Below are positions 51,301-61,800 of a stretch of 64,000 bases of DNA, one piece after another. Source of the stretch: Centropus unirufus (lineage: Eukaryota; Chordata; Aves; Cuculiformes; Centropidae); the NCBI GenBank assembly GCA_013397695.1, contig VYZI01000824.1:55908-119907 (forward strand). Reading direction: 5' to 3'. The translations under genes and the position numbers were made by a program. Every line of letters begins with the position of its first letter. Positions within the stretch are counted from its first letter, which is position 1. Under the pieces are notes generated by a model, which had not been told where the DNA came from, ran no database searches, and saw nothing but the letters and a program-made list of their open reading frames with translations.

Positions 51301-51305
51301 TTCAT
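48305..51305 (-). CDS. EBI3: EBI3, secreted beta subunit of IL-27 and IL-35
   Basis: Six coding exons (minus): 51305-51221, 50235-50017, 49936-49819, 49712-49540, 48846-48683, 48580-48305. All introns are GT-AG with matching phases (1,1,2,1,0), giving 344 aa. Residues 1 to about 17 are a signal peptide. Residues 29-101 form an Ig-like domain with Cys, Trp and Tyr-x-Cys landmarks. Residues 102-198 are the first cytokine-receptor domain (ECW, NCSW, WSC). Residues 199-304 are the second, with KPDPPEDVR, PPGSWPFPE, LKYRIRY and VQVAAKDITD, which closely match human EBI3 as I remember it. The WSxWS motif is degenerate (STWSP), as in mammals. There is no membrane segment, so the product is secreted; in mammals it pairs with p28 or p35. 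N-glycosylation sequons include NAS, NCS and NVT. The start at 51305 has G at -3; an in-frame ATG at 51335 has weaker context. The Ig exon and the 40-residue tail are unusual. A gap (50765-51102) lies in the intron after the first coding exon. Confidence 0.93.
48314..48319 (-). terminator. EBI3: EBI3 polyadenylation signal inside the last codons
   Basis: AATAAA on the minus strand lies within the final codons (Asn-Lys-Ala-Ala-stop), so cleavage 10-30 nt downstream would leave almost no 3' UTR. No other AATAAA occurs nearby on this strand before the CR1 copy at 48143. Confidence 0.6.
49066..49480 (+). mobile_element. CR1 in the EBI3 intron between its fourth and fifth coding exons
   Basis: TAAGGGCTGGAGCCCCACTCC to CCATTCCATGACTCCATG, inserted antisense to the gene. 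Confidence 0.9.
50017..50235 (-). CDS. EBI3: EBI3 Ig-like domain exon
   Basis: A 219-bp phase 1-1 exon lies between a CCCCCAG acceptor and a perfect GTGAGT donor. It encodes 73 residues with the hallmarks of a short Ig-like domain: VLLRC, a WHW tryptophan about ten residues on, and GRYSCHH with the second cysteine. A symmetric phase-1 exon is the usual unit for Ig domains. IL-12 p40, CNTFR and IL11RA carry an Ig-like domain ahead of two fibronectin-like domains, whereas mammalian EBI3 (about 229 aa) lacks it. The exon has an open frame and joins cleanly to both neighbours, so I read it as functional. Confidence 0.85.
50480..50764 (+). repeat. pyrimidine-rich tract abutting the assembly gap in EBI3 intron
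   Basis: The sequence is dominated by CCCCAGTCC, CCCTGTCC and CATCCC-type phrases and runs into the N block at 50765, resuming in the same style at 51103. It is probably a simple or minisatellite repeat that failed to assemble. Confidence 0.6.
50765..51102. other. assembly gap
   Basis: A run of N within the EBI3 intron between the signal-peptide exon and the Ig exon. An additional small exon in it cannot be excluded, although flanking phases agree without one. Confidence 0.99.
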
Positions 51306-51937
51306 GTCAGGGAGGCTCAGTGGAGCTGCCCACATCCAGGGACCTGCGGGGACAGGCAGGATGGGCAGAGCCCAGGGCAGGGGCCAGCAGGAACACCCCG
51401 GCCATGGGTCCCCGTCACCCTAAAGCTGGGGGTTTAAACCCCTCTCTGGGCCCCCCAAACGTGCCTCGGTTTCCCCCCTGGCCTTGCTGCACCCTGTGGG
51501 GAAAGGGGACGGTTTCTCGCCGTGGGGGCCAGATCCTGCTGCCAGCAAGGAGGAGGAGATGAAGGTGGGATGCAAAGCATCCTGTGTCACCAAGGTTTCC
51601 CACAGAGACCTGCAGCCACCCCTGTGCTCCTGTGCAAGGTTTCGGGCCACTCTGGTCCTCAACCAGGGACAGTAACAATGCTCTCAGATGCCACCCACCT
51701 CTCAGGACATGTTGGGAGGGACTCAGAGACCCCTAAAACTCAGCCTGGGACTGAGCTGAGCTCCCTGCTGTGACCAAGCCAGCACCACAGGGACAGATCC
51801 TGCCCTTGTCCCCCACCCTCGCTCTGGGCTGGCCCAGCCCTGACAGGGGGACATGGTTTTCCCTGTCTCATGGACTCCTCATGGTGGCCACCCCAGCCCC
51901 AGAACACCCTGTGCCCCTCAGCCCCTGTCACACTCAC

Positions 51938-52030
51938 CAGTTGTCTCAGACCAGAGGTTCTGTCACCACCAGGACGGGAAGTGACGGCCCTGGCCGGCCT
52001 CAGCCCACTTCCTCACACAGGAAACTCCAT
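51938..52030 (-). promoter_or_regulatory. EBI3: probable EBI3 non-coding first exon and core promoter
   Basis: The coding exon of EBI3 extends upstream to a strong acceptor (CCCCGCAG at 51344), so the start codon is not in the first exon. On the same strand a strong donor (CTG then GTGAGT) ends a candidate 5' UTR exon at 51938. Upstream lie an ETS/ATF-like composite (51975-51986), a PU.1-like GAGGAAGTG (52006-52014, minus strand) and AGGAAACTCC (52019-52028), which fits the Rel consensus HGGARNYYCC. Mammalian EBI3 is induced through PU.1 and NF-kB in myeloid cells, which agrees. No TATA box is evident. The transcription start is inferred. Confidence 0.45.
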
Positions 52031-52160
52031 CCCCAGTGGGGACCTCGCCAGCCAGCCCGGCTCCACAGGGATCCTGTGCATGGAGCCTGCCCCAGGCCTG
52101 CAGGGAAGTGGCTTTGGCTCAGGCCAAAACTGTTTCAGCCATTCTGACCCCACCAACCGC

Positions 52161-52536
52161 CTTCATGGTCACCTGCTCCTGTCTGGGAATACTAGGGCTG
52201 GAGGAGATGGTGGCACCGTTCCCCCTCCATCACCCCACTTCATGGTTACCTGCTCCTGTCTGGGGTCAGTAGGGCTGGAGGAGATGGTGGCACCGTTCCC
52301 ACCCCACCAACCCCCTTCATGGGTACCTGCTCCTGTCTGGGAACACCAGGGCTGGAGGAGATGGTGGCACCGTTCCCACCCCACCACCCCATTTCATGGT
52401 CACCTGCTCCCATCTGGGAAGATTGGAGCGGGAGTTGATGATGGCACCATTCCCACCCCACCACTTCATAGTCACCCACTCCCATCTGGGGACATCAAGG
52501 CTGGAGGAGATGATGGCAGCAACCACCTCCATCCCC
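52161..52536 (+). repeat. 77-bp minisatellite between EBI3 and ANKRD24
   Basis: Five units start at 52161, 52238, 52315, 52392 and 52464. Each begins with a TTCATGGTCACC-like stretch, followed by CTGCTCC, CTGGAGGAGATG and GGCACCGTTCCCACCCCA. The last unit is about five bases shorter and more diverged. The array lies directly behind the ANKRD24 polyadenylation signal and upstream of the predicted EBI3 promoter. Confidence 0.9.
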
Positions 52537-52623
52537 AGCTCTGCCAGCCCACCCCATGGCCCCCACTCCCTGTGTCTCCCTGTGTCCCCCCAGACGAGCC
52601 ATCCCGTTGGTATGAGTAGAAAT

Positions 52624-52629
52624 TTATTG
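52624..52629 (-). terminator. ANKRD24: ANKRD24 polyadenylation signal
   Basis: The first AATAAA on the minus strand lies about 173 nt after the TAA stop at 52802. It would give a short 3' UTR ending near 52.6 kb, immediately beside the 77-bp minisatellite. Confidence 0.75.
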
Positions 52630-52801
52630 CTGCTGTGCTGGGGTGTATGGGGCACGGGGGGCTGACACTGGCCCCACGGGTGTGGAGCTGCGTGTGACAG
52701 TGACCGGGTGCTGCCTGGAGAAGCATAAAGGGGGCAAGGGGGGGTGAAGCTTGGGCCTCTGCCCCCCACCCATGTCACTGGATGTGACCCCAAGCAGGGG
52801 T

Positions 52802-55800
52802 TTATCTGCCCTGCTCCTGCAGCTGCTGCATCCTCAGGATCTGGCACAGGAGTCTCTGCACGTCCTCATCCATGCGGCCCTGGCGTGGGAGAGGACATTG
52901 GTTGGGACATCAGAGGGGACATCAAGGCTCACTGCGTTGGGTCGGCAGTCTGGCTCCAGCCCTTTGCAGCTCCCCACTCCGACATGTGGCTCCCTGCTGC
53001 CCCGCTCCCCCATCCCCACACCCCCAGTTCCCCCACAGCCCCGTCCCCACCTCACCTGCACTGCACAGAGCAGGTGGCTCCGGTACAGCGTCACCACCTT
53101 GCTGTGCTGCCTTTCTGTCTCCTGTAAGAGGGCAGGTGGGTTTGAGCACGGGGCCAGGGACTTGGGGAAGCCTGGAACCCACCAAACAATGGCCATAAGA
53201 CCCCCCGGTACCCACCACCAGCTTCTCCTCCAGCGTATGGATCCTGGCCTGGAGTGCAGCGGTGTCGGGTGGTGATCCCTGGGACTCGGGGAGAGCGTTG
53301 AGGGCTTCCTTCAGCCTGAAGACCTCCTTGGAGAGCTCTGTGATCTGCACAACACCCAGAGGTTACAGGGACCCCGCTGCCCTGGGGTCCTCATGTGGCT
53401 GTGCCTGCTGCCACCCCAAACAGGGGCAGAGCCAGGACTTTCGCACCCCTGCTCCCCCGTTTCAGTCTTGGCTTGGGAAGGAAAAAGGGGGAACAGCCAG
53501 GAGAGCACCAAGTCCCCATCCAGGCATGAACATGTCCATAGCAGGGGGTTGGAACTGGATGATCTTTAAGGTCCCTTCCAACCCAACCCATTCTCTGCCT
53601 CTCCGTTTGCACTCACATACATGTACAAGCGTGCACTTGAGTGCGAGCACATGCGCCTGGGTGTGCACACACATGGACACGTATGTGATGCAGACACACG
53701 CACACATCTGCGTGTGCGTCTCCCCCTGACCCAGCCAGCCCGGCTCACCTGAGCAGCCCCCACACCCCATTCCCCCTCCCAGGCCCCCCTTCCACCTCCT
53801 CCCTGTCCCCTACCTTCCTGTCCCTGTCCCTGACCAGCCGGGCCGAGTCCTCGGCGCGGCTCTGGAGCTCCTGCAGCCTCCGCGCCTCGTCCTGCGCCTC
53901 CGCCAGCTGCTTCTGCGTGGCGGACAGCCGCTCCTCCGCCGCCTGCCGCTCGCTCTTCATGAACAGCGCCTGTCTCTGCACCCGAAACACCTCCTCGCAC
54001 GTCTTCTCGTGCCGCCGTGCCAGCTCCTCCAGCCTCTGCGCCAGCGCCGTCGCCTCGGCCCGCAGCCCTGCCTGCGCCGCCTCGTGCTCGCCACGCGGCA
54101 CGGCCATGGCCAGCTCAGCCTCCAGCCTCGCGGCCTCGCGCCCCTTGGCCTCTGCTGTCACCTCCAGCTGCGCCGCCCGCTCCCGCAGCGCCTGTGCCTG
54201 CTCCTGCAGCGTCGCTGTGGCGCGGGCATGCTCCTGCCGTGGCACCCGCTCCTGGGCCTCCGCCTGCGCCTGCCGCAGCCGCGCCAGAGCCTCCTCGTGC
54301 TCTCGCCGTGCCACTGGCCGCGCCGCCAGCTGCTCCCGCAGCCTGCCCAGCTCAGCCTCCCGGCGCCCCAGCGTCTCCCGCAGCTGCCCCAGTTGGGCTG
54401 TCGCCTCCTCCTGTTGCCGCACCAGCTCCGCCACCTGGCGCTCCAGCAGCCCTGGCTCTGCGCCACCAGTCACCCTGCAGTCCCGTGCCTTGGCCTCCAG
54501 CTCCCGCCTCAGGCTCTCCACCTCCGCCTCTGCTCGGCCGCAGCGTTCCACCAATGCTTCCTTCTCCCTCAACACCTCCTCCAAGGAGGCCCCTGGGGAG
54601 GCTGATGCCTCCACGGCCTCCAAACGTGCCTGCAGCTCCTTCACGCGCAGGTCCCGCTCCTCCAGCACTGTCTGTGCCTGCTGCAGGGCTGCCCGAGCCG
54701 CCACCAGCTCAGCACCAGCCTCCAGCTCGCTGACGGAGGAGGGCCCCTGTGGCACCCGCAGCTCGCCCAGGGCTGCCTTGCACTGGCCCCGGGTCCAGGC
54801 TGGCCCCTCAGCAAGCCCCTGCCCTGCATGCCCCTCCTTGACTCCCTCTGGGGCACCGGGCTGCCCACTGGCCTCATCCTTCACATCCACGCCCCGGGGC
54901 AGCTCCAAGCGCTGCATCCGCAGCCGCTCCAGCTCCCGTTGGAGAGCATTGTAGAGGCTGGCAGGCACGAAGTCCCCCGGGGGGGACAGGTTGCTCTCAT
55001 CCCGCTCAAAGTTCTCCAGCACCTGCCAAGGAGACAGTAATGGCATCCTGGCCTGGATCAGAACCAGCGTGGCCAGCAGGAGCAGGGAGGGGATTCTGCC
55101 CCTGTGCTCAGCACTGATGAGGTCACACCTCGAATCTTGGGGTCAGTTCTGGGCCCCTTGCTCCAAGAAGGACCTTGAGGTTCTGGAGCACATCAGGAGA
55201 AGGGAACGGAGCTGGGAAGGGGCTGGAGAACAAGGGTTGTGAGGAGCAGCTGAGGGAGCTGGGGTTGTTTCACCTGGAGAAGAGGAGGCTGAGGGAAGAC
55301 CTCATCCCTGCCTCCAAGTGCCTGGAAGGAGCGGGTGGAGAGGTGGGTGCTGGGCTCTGCTCCCAAGGGACAGGGGATGGGATGAAGGGGAATGGTCTTG
55401 AGCTGCACCAGGGCAGGGTCAGATTGAACATCAGGAAAGGGTTCTTTGGCCCTGGCAGAGTTTGCACAGTTGAGGGGAGTCCCCATCCCTGGAGGAGTTT
55501 AAAAGCTGGGCAGATGGAGTGCTCAGGGATGTGGTTCAGTAGTGGACAAGGATGGTTTGGCTGGATGATCTCAAAGGTGTTTTCCAGCCTGGTGATTCTA
55601 TGAGGCCACCAGGGGCCCGGGTCTGGAGGCAGGGACAGACACTTGCCTGTATTTTCTCCCTCAGCTCCTTGTTCTGCACGGTGAGGGACTGCACCTGCCC
55701 TTGCAGCGTGGCCAGCAGCTCCTCAGCTGAGGGACTCAGTGTCTTCTTGGAGAGCAGCAACTCTGCCCCTGTGGGATGTGAGTGCACCGGTGCCATTCCC

Positions 55801-58800
55801 AATCCCAAGGGAATGTCACCTCCCCAAGGGTTCTCCAACCCCACAGGGACCTTGGGCAGCAGGCAGGGTCCTACCTGGGAACTCCAGCAGGTCGCCCTCC
55901 TCGTCCTTCAGCGTCTCAATGTCATAGCTCGTGTTCTCCCTCTCGTTCTGGGGGTGCAGAGTTGCAGCTGGCAGCCCCCGCACACCCCAGCCCCTGGCAC
56001 TGCCAGCTGCTACCTTCACCTACCTCCAGGGAGGACAAGCGGCTCCGCAGAGCCTCCACCTCCTTGCCCAGCTGCTCCTTCTCACCATTCCTCACTGCCA
56101 GCTGCTTCTCCAGTTCCTGGATCTGTGGAGCAGGACACAGCCATGGGGTCCCCTTTCACTCCCACCATAGTCCCAATGGCTTCCCCAGCACCAGGACCTC
56201 TCAGAGAGATGAGGCCACCCATGACCTCATTGCTGGCCTCACCTGCTTTTCCATGGAGCGCAGGGAGCCCCCATCCAGCTCGGCCCTCTAGCAGGACACA
56301 AAGAAAACAGGGAGGGATAAAGGATGGCCTCATCCCTCACTTCCCTTAGGTGGCATCTCCCCCGTGACCCTGCTGCTCCCTGGTACCTCCTGTCTCTGCT
56401 TCTCCTGCTGCTCAAAGCCCCGGATCTTCTGTAAGAATTGGGCCCGCTCCTGCCGCAATCGTACAATCTCCTCATATGCATCCCGGTCCTCCTGCAAGTG
56501 GCCACCAAGCCTCAACACTGGGCAATGCCAGCCCCCTCCCCGTGATCAGCCCCTCCTGGCCACCCCTAGCAGGCTGAGCCCAGCCAGGCTTCGTGGTGCC
56601 TCTCCAGGCACCACTTGGAGAGATGGTGAGGCCAGGCTGAGAGAGTTGGGGTTCTTCAGCATGAAGAATGCTCCAGGGAGACCTTGGAGCAGCTTTCAGT
56701 GCTGAAAGGAACTCCAGGAAAGCTGGGGAGAGACTTTCTACATGGGCATGGAATGACAGGATGAGGGGGAATGGCTTTAAATTGGAAGGGGGAAGATTTA
56801 GATTGGACATTAGGAAGAAATGGCTGGACTTGATGGCCTGAGGTCTTCTCCAACCTAGTGATTCTATGATTCTATTAAATTCTTCACGCTGAGGGTAGGG
56901 AGGCCCTGGTCCAGGTTGCCCAGAGCAGCGGTGGCTGCCCCATCCCTGGAGGTGCTCAAGGCCAGGTTGGATGGGGCTTGGAGCCCCCTGATGCAGTGGG
57001 AGGTGTCCCTGCCTGTCGCAGGGGGTGGGACTGGATGGGCTTTGAGGTCCCTTTCAACCCAAACCATTCCATCATTCTATGGAATTAAAGGCTCCAGCGG
57101 GGCATGGACGCCCCCAGCATCAGCACGGCTCCCCAGGCAAGGGATGTTTTGGAGCTTCAGGGTGGATAGAAAGGGGCTGATCACTCCTGCTCTGCAGAAA
57201 GCAGGCATTTGAGTGCTGCATGCACTCAGGAGTGGGGATGAAGGCCCAGGTGCAGCTCAGGGCAGCCCCTGAGCATCACCTCCACCGCAGGGAGGAAGGT
57301 CCCTGCACAGCACCCAGGGTGGGCAGAGCTGGAGAGGTTTGCCTCAGCGAGTCATGGCTGGGCTCATCAGTGCCTACCAAGCCAGAGGTGACCATGGAGC
57401 TACAGGAACACCCTCTCACCTGGCTGGGGGTGCCCAGGGGAGGCAGAGGGGCTTTCCTCTTCCTCGGGGTGCTGTTCTTCTCCCTGACGGATGACTGGCT
57501 CGGCGAAGACGTCTGTGGAGACACCAGGACAGAAGAGACATCACATGTCTCTTTGCTGGACCATCACCACCTTGGGAAGCGCCAGGGCTCTTGGGCACCC
57601 AGAAGGGAAGGTGGGCAACCAAACTGGCTCTTACCTGGGATGTCTGCTCAGTTGACTCCTCTTCTGTGGGGCAGAGTGGGAAGAAAGAGAAATTGGAGAG
57701 ATTTAGGGGATGGTAGGGATAAGCAGAACAGGGAGAGCCCTCAGGGGGGTAGGGGCACCTCTCATTGTGCTCTTGCTGCAGTAGGCACGTGGGTACACGC
57801 ACGCAGGAGGCACAGAGGGGCACAGCCGCAGCCAGACACAGGGACACAGGGATGTACATGGATCATAGAATCATGGATTGTTTTGAGTTGGAAGGGCACT
57901 TAAAGCCCAGCCAGTTCCACCCCCTGTGCCATGAGCAGGGACACCTCCCACTGGACCAGGTTGCTCCAAGCCCCATCCAACCTGGCCTTCCACACCTCCG
58001 GGGATGGGGCAGCCACAGCTTCTCTGGGCAACCTGGGCCAAGGCCTTCCCACCCTCATCACAAAGAATTTCTTCCTAATTTCCAATCTAAACCTTCCAAT
58101 TTACAGCCATTCTCCCTCATCCTATCACTCCATGCCATTGGAAAAAGTCCCTCCTCGACTTTCCTGGAGCCCCTTTCTGTACTGGAAGCTGCTCTAAGGT
58201 CTCTCTGGACCTCTAAGGTCTCCCTGGGCAGGGATGGGGCATAAACGTGTGATCCCAGGGATGCACACACACATGCAGACACAGGGAGATACGTGCACAC
58301 AGGCACGTGCATGCAGACACACATACAAACCCACTGCTACACACACGTGTGAACATGTGTGTGCAAGCATGTCCAAGCCATCAGGAGAGGCCACCAAGGC
58401 TCAGCAGCACCTCCCAACCCTTGGCTGGTGACACCATGGCTAAAGCACCCCCACTGCATGGGAAACTGGGACATGTACCCCCCCAGCCTTGCTTGGCCTC
58501 TTCCAGCATTGGACATCCTTGCCCCAAAGTGTGCTGCAGGGTGAAACCACCCCCATGGGTCTGTGCCTTGGGGATGAGGAGCCCCAGGGTGGCCTGGCTG
58601 CCTTACCACTGGCCCAGGAGCGGCGCTGGGCAGCCTCGTGCAGGAAATGCTGGATGAGAGCATTGCCTGTGGCCAGGCCGTAGTGCGTAGCGTTGTGACC
58701 TGTGGAGTCCACCAAAGCCACGCGGGCACCGGCGTTGACGAGCACCTCCACTGTCTCCACGCTGCCCTTCTCACAGGCCAGCATCAAGGCTGTCCTGAGT

Positions 58801-61800
58801 AGAGTGGAGAGAGGAGAGGTGAAGGAACCCATTCTCTCCATGCCCCGAGCGGTCCCCAGTGCAGCCTCACCTTCCCTGCAGGTCCCGGCTGTTGACAGCC
58901 GCGCCGCGGTGCAGCAGGTACCGGCACAGCTCTGAGTGACTCATCTTGGCAGCCAGGATCAGTGGGGTAGAGCCATCCTGGGCAGGGTTGGGTTGGGTGA
59001 GGCCACGTGGATGAGGCACAGATTCCGCCCCCCATTGGGCACCCCACTCCATTATCTCCTGAATTTCCAGATCTCACTTAGGAATGGTTTGGGTTGGAAA
59101 GGAACTTAAAGCCCACCCAGTTCCACCCCACCTGCCATGGGCAGGGACACCTCCCACTGGATCAGGTTGCTCCAAGTCCAATTCAACCTGGACTTGAACA
59201 CCTCCAGGGATGGGGCAGCCACCGCTGCTCTGGGCAACCTGGGCCAGGGCCTCCCCAGGCTCATAGTGAAGAATTTCTACCTAATGTCTTTTAAACCTTC
59301 CCCCTTTCAACTTAAAGCCATTCCCCTCCTCCTATCACTCCAGGCCCTTGGAGAAAGCCCCTCCCCAGCTTTCCCGCAGCCCCTTTCATTACTGGAAGCT
59401 GCTCTAAGGTCTCCGGAGAGCCTTCTTTTCTTCAGGGTGAACAGCCCCAACTCTCTCAGCCTGTTCTCATAGCAGAGGTGCTCCAGCCAGATCATCCACA
59501 GATCATCTCTGTGGCCTCCTCTGAACCTGTTCCAACAATTCCATCTCCTCCTTATGTTGGGGATTCCAGAACTGCCCACAGTACTCCACGTAATACTCCA
59601 ACACTTGATGGTGGTGTTTCCCCCACAGGAACCCCAGGTACTGCCAGTTGCCACATTCTACCCAGGAAGTCCTGGATTTCACAGCCCATGCCTGGCCCCT
59701 GCTGCTCTGCACCACGCAGCAGCCGGAGGAGCTCAAAGATCTCACCTTGTCCTTGATGTTCAAGGTAGCCTTGAAATCGCAGAGGATCTCTGAGCATGAG
59801 ATGCAGCCGCTGACCGCTGGAGAGAAGGACAGGGTGGGCACTCTGCCTCACACAGGGACACGAGCAGGACAGGGCTGGCACTGTCCCTACTCACCTGCGT
59901 GGTGCAGTGCTGTTTGGCCACTGCCATCGGCCACATCCACAGGGCAGGAGGCCTGAGGGAGAGAGCCCGGGTTACAGGAGGGCAGAGCGCTCCAGTGGAA
60001 CCCCTGTGCCATCCAATGCCACTGGTGAGGGTTCAAGGACAGAGAGGAGACCAAGCTGGCCCAGCAGCCTCCCTCCTCGTCATGCAGCCCCAGGCTCCCG
60101 GTACCTGCAGCAGCTTGCTGACACACTGCGGGTGACCGTGCTTGGATGCCAGGTGCAGGGCAGTGTAACCTGAGAAGGACAGACGGACGCATCAGAGGAC
60201 AGACAAGGGGTCTGTGGCAGAGGGGACCAGTTGGGTGACAGAAGGGCACACGGGCACACAGGAGGATCTGCTGGACTGGGACTGAGACTGAATGGGAATA
60301 GGACATCTCCAGGAATATCATTCAAGGCCAGGCTGGGAGAGCTGGGGATGTTCAGTCTGGAGAGGAGAAGGCTCTGGGGAAATCTTAGAGCAGCTTCCAG
60401 TGCTGAAAGGGGCTCCAGGAAAGCTGGGAAGAGGGTCTTGATCAGGGAGGGCATGGACAGGGTGAGGGGGAACAGTTTTAAGCTGCAAGATGGCAGATTG
60501 AGATTAGATTTTAGGAAGAAATGTTTTGCTGTGAGGGTGGGGAGGCCCTGGCCCAGGTTGCCCAGAGCAGTGGGGGCTGCCCCATCCCTGGAGGTGTTCA
60601 AGGCCAGGTTGGACGGGGCTTGGAGCTCCCTGATCCAGTGGGAGGTGTCCCTGCCCATGGCAGGGGGTTGGGACTGGATGGGTTTTAAGTTCCTTCCAAT
60701 CCAAACCATTCCATGATCATCAGCTTGAGTCCCTGTAGGAACCTGGGACAATTTACAACCCCCACAGATGTGGCTTTCACCTCTGTCCCCTCAGCCTCAA
60801 CACCTGCTGGCAGAGTGGCAATGATCAGGAAGCACCGGTGGCCTCAGCTGGTCCTTACTCAGGGATGCACGATGGCCATGGCCTCACCTGAGCTATCCTT
60901 GGTCACGGCATCCACACCGTGAGCCAGCATGGCTTCCAGGCAGTCCACGTTCCCCCTCATGGCAGCCAGGTGGAACCTGCAGCAAAACCAGCAGCAGTTG
61001 GACTCCCAGCCCTGGCCCCCAGCGTCCCCACTGTCCCAGGGCCGTGGGTCAGCTCTTACGCTGATTTGCCCTCCGAGTCCAGCTTGGTGGGGACCAAGCC
61101 CTTCCGGACGAGGAGAGACGTCACCCTCCCAGCATCGTTGTAGTCCACAGCCTGCAGGAGCTTCTCATCATTCTTGGTCCAGTCCTGGCTCTGCAATGAA
61201 GCCCAGAGGAAGCTGTGATAGGTTCTCCATTCCCAGGGGCGGGCAGGGTGCTGGTCCTTATCTCCATCCCTGCTATCTCCCACCCATCCCTGTCCCTTGG
61301 GGGGGGCCGTCTCTGGGCCAACCCCTTTCCCAGGTGCTGTGGCCCCCAGGTAGGGAGACAGCAGATGGGATGGGGATCCCTTTCAGCCCCCCCACCCCAG
61401 TTTGAAGCTCAGACACCAGGAGCTTGTCAGAGCTCCCCTAGTTGAGCTGTGAATGGGCCAGGCTGTGACCAGCTGGGATTGGAAGCGAGCAGACGCTTTC
61501 CTATGTCCCCTGTCCCAGGGTGTGCCCCCACCGTCCCAGTAACCTTGATGCAGCACCCACAAAGTGCCTGAGCCCCATTCCTGCCCCAGTCACCCCAGTG
61601 AGCCCCTTCCCAGCCCTGCTTTGCTCCTCCTCAAGGAAGGGACAAAGTCAGGGTGAGCACAGCAAGAGCAGGTCCCCCGGGATGGCTCCAGCTTCCCTGG
61701 GACACACAGGACACACTGCTAGCCTCCTGCACAGGGCTGGGGCTGGGTGGGGGCTCGGTGGCCAGAAGTGTCCTGCAGCAGGGAATGGATGTCACCTCTA

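Noticed and set aside
50131..51562. Long frames spanning the N block
   Set aside because: The apparent length comes from N translated as X.
53917..54954. Plus-strand frame of 345 codons
   Set aside because: Antisense shadow of the GC-rich ANKRD24 coiled-coil exon. Its Ser/Ala/Arg composition is typical of such shadows.
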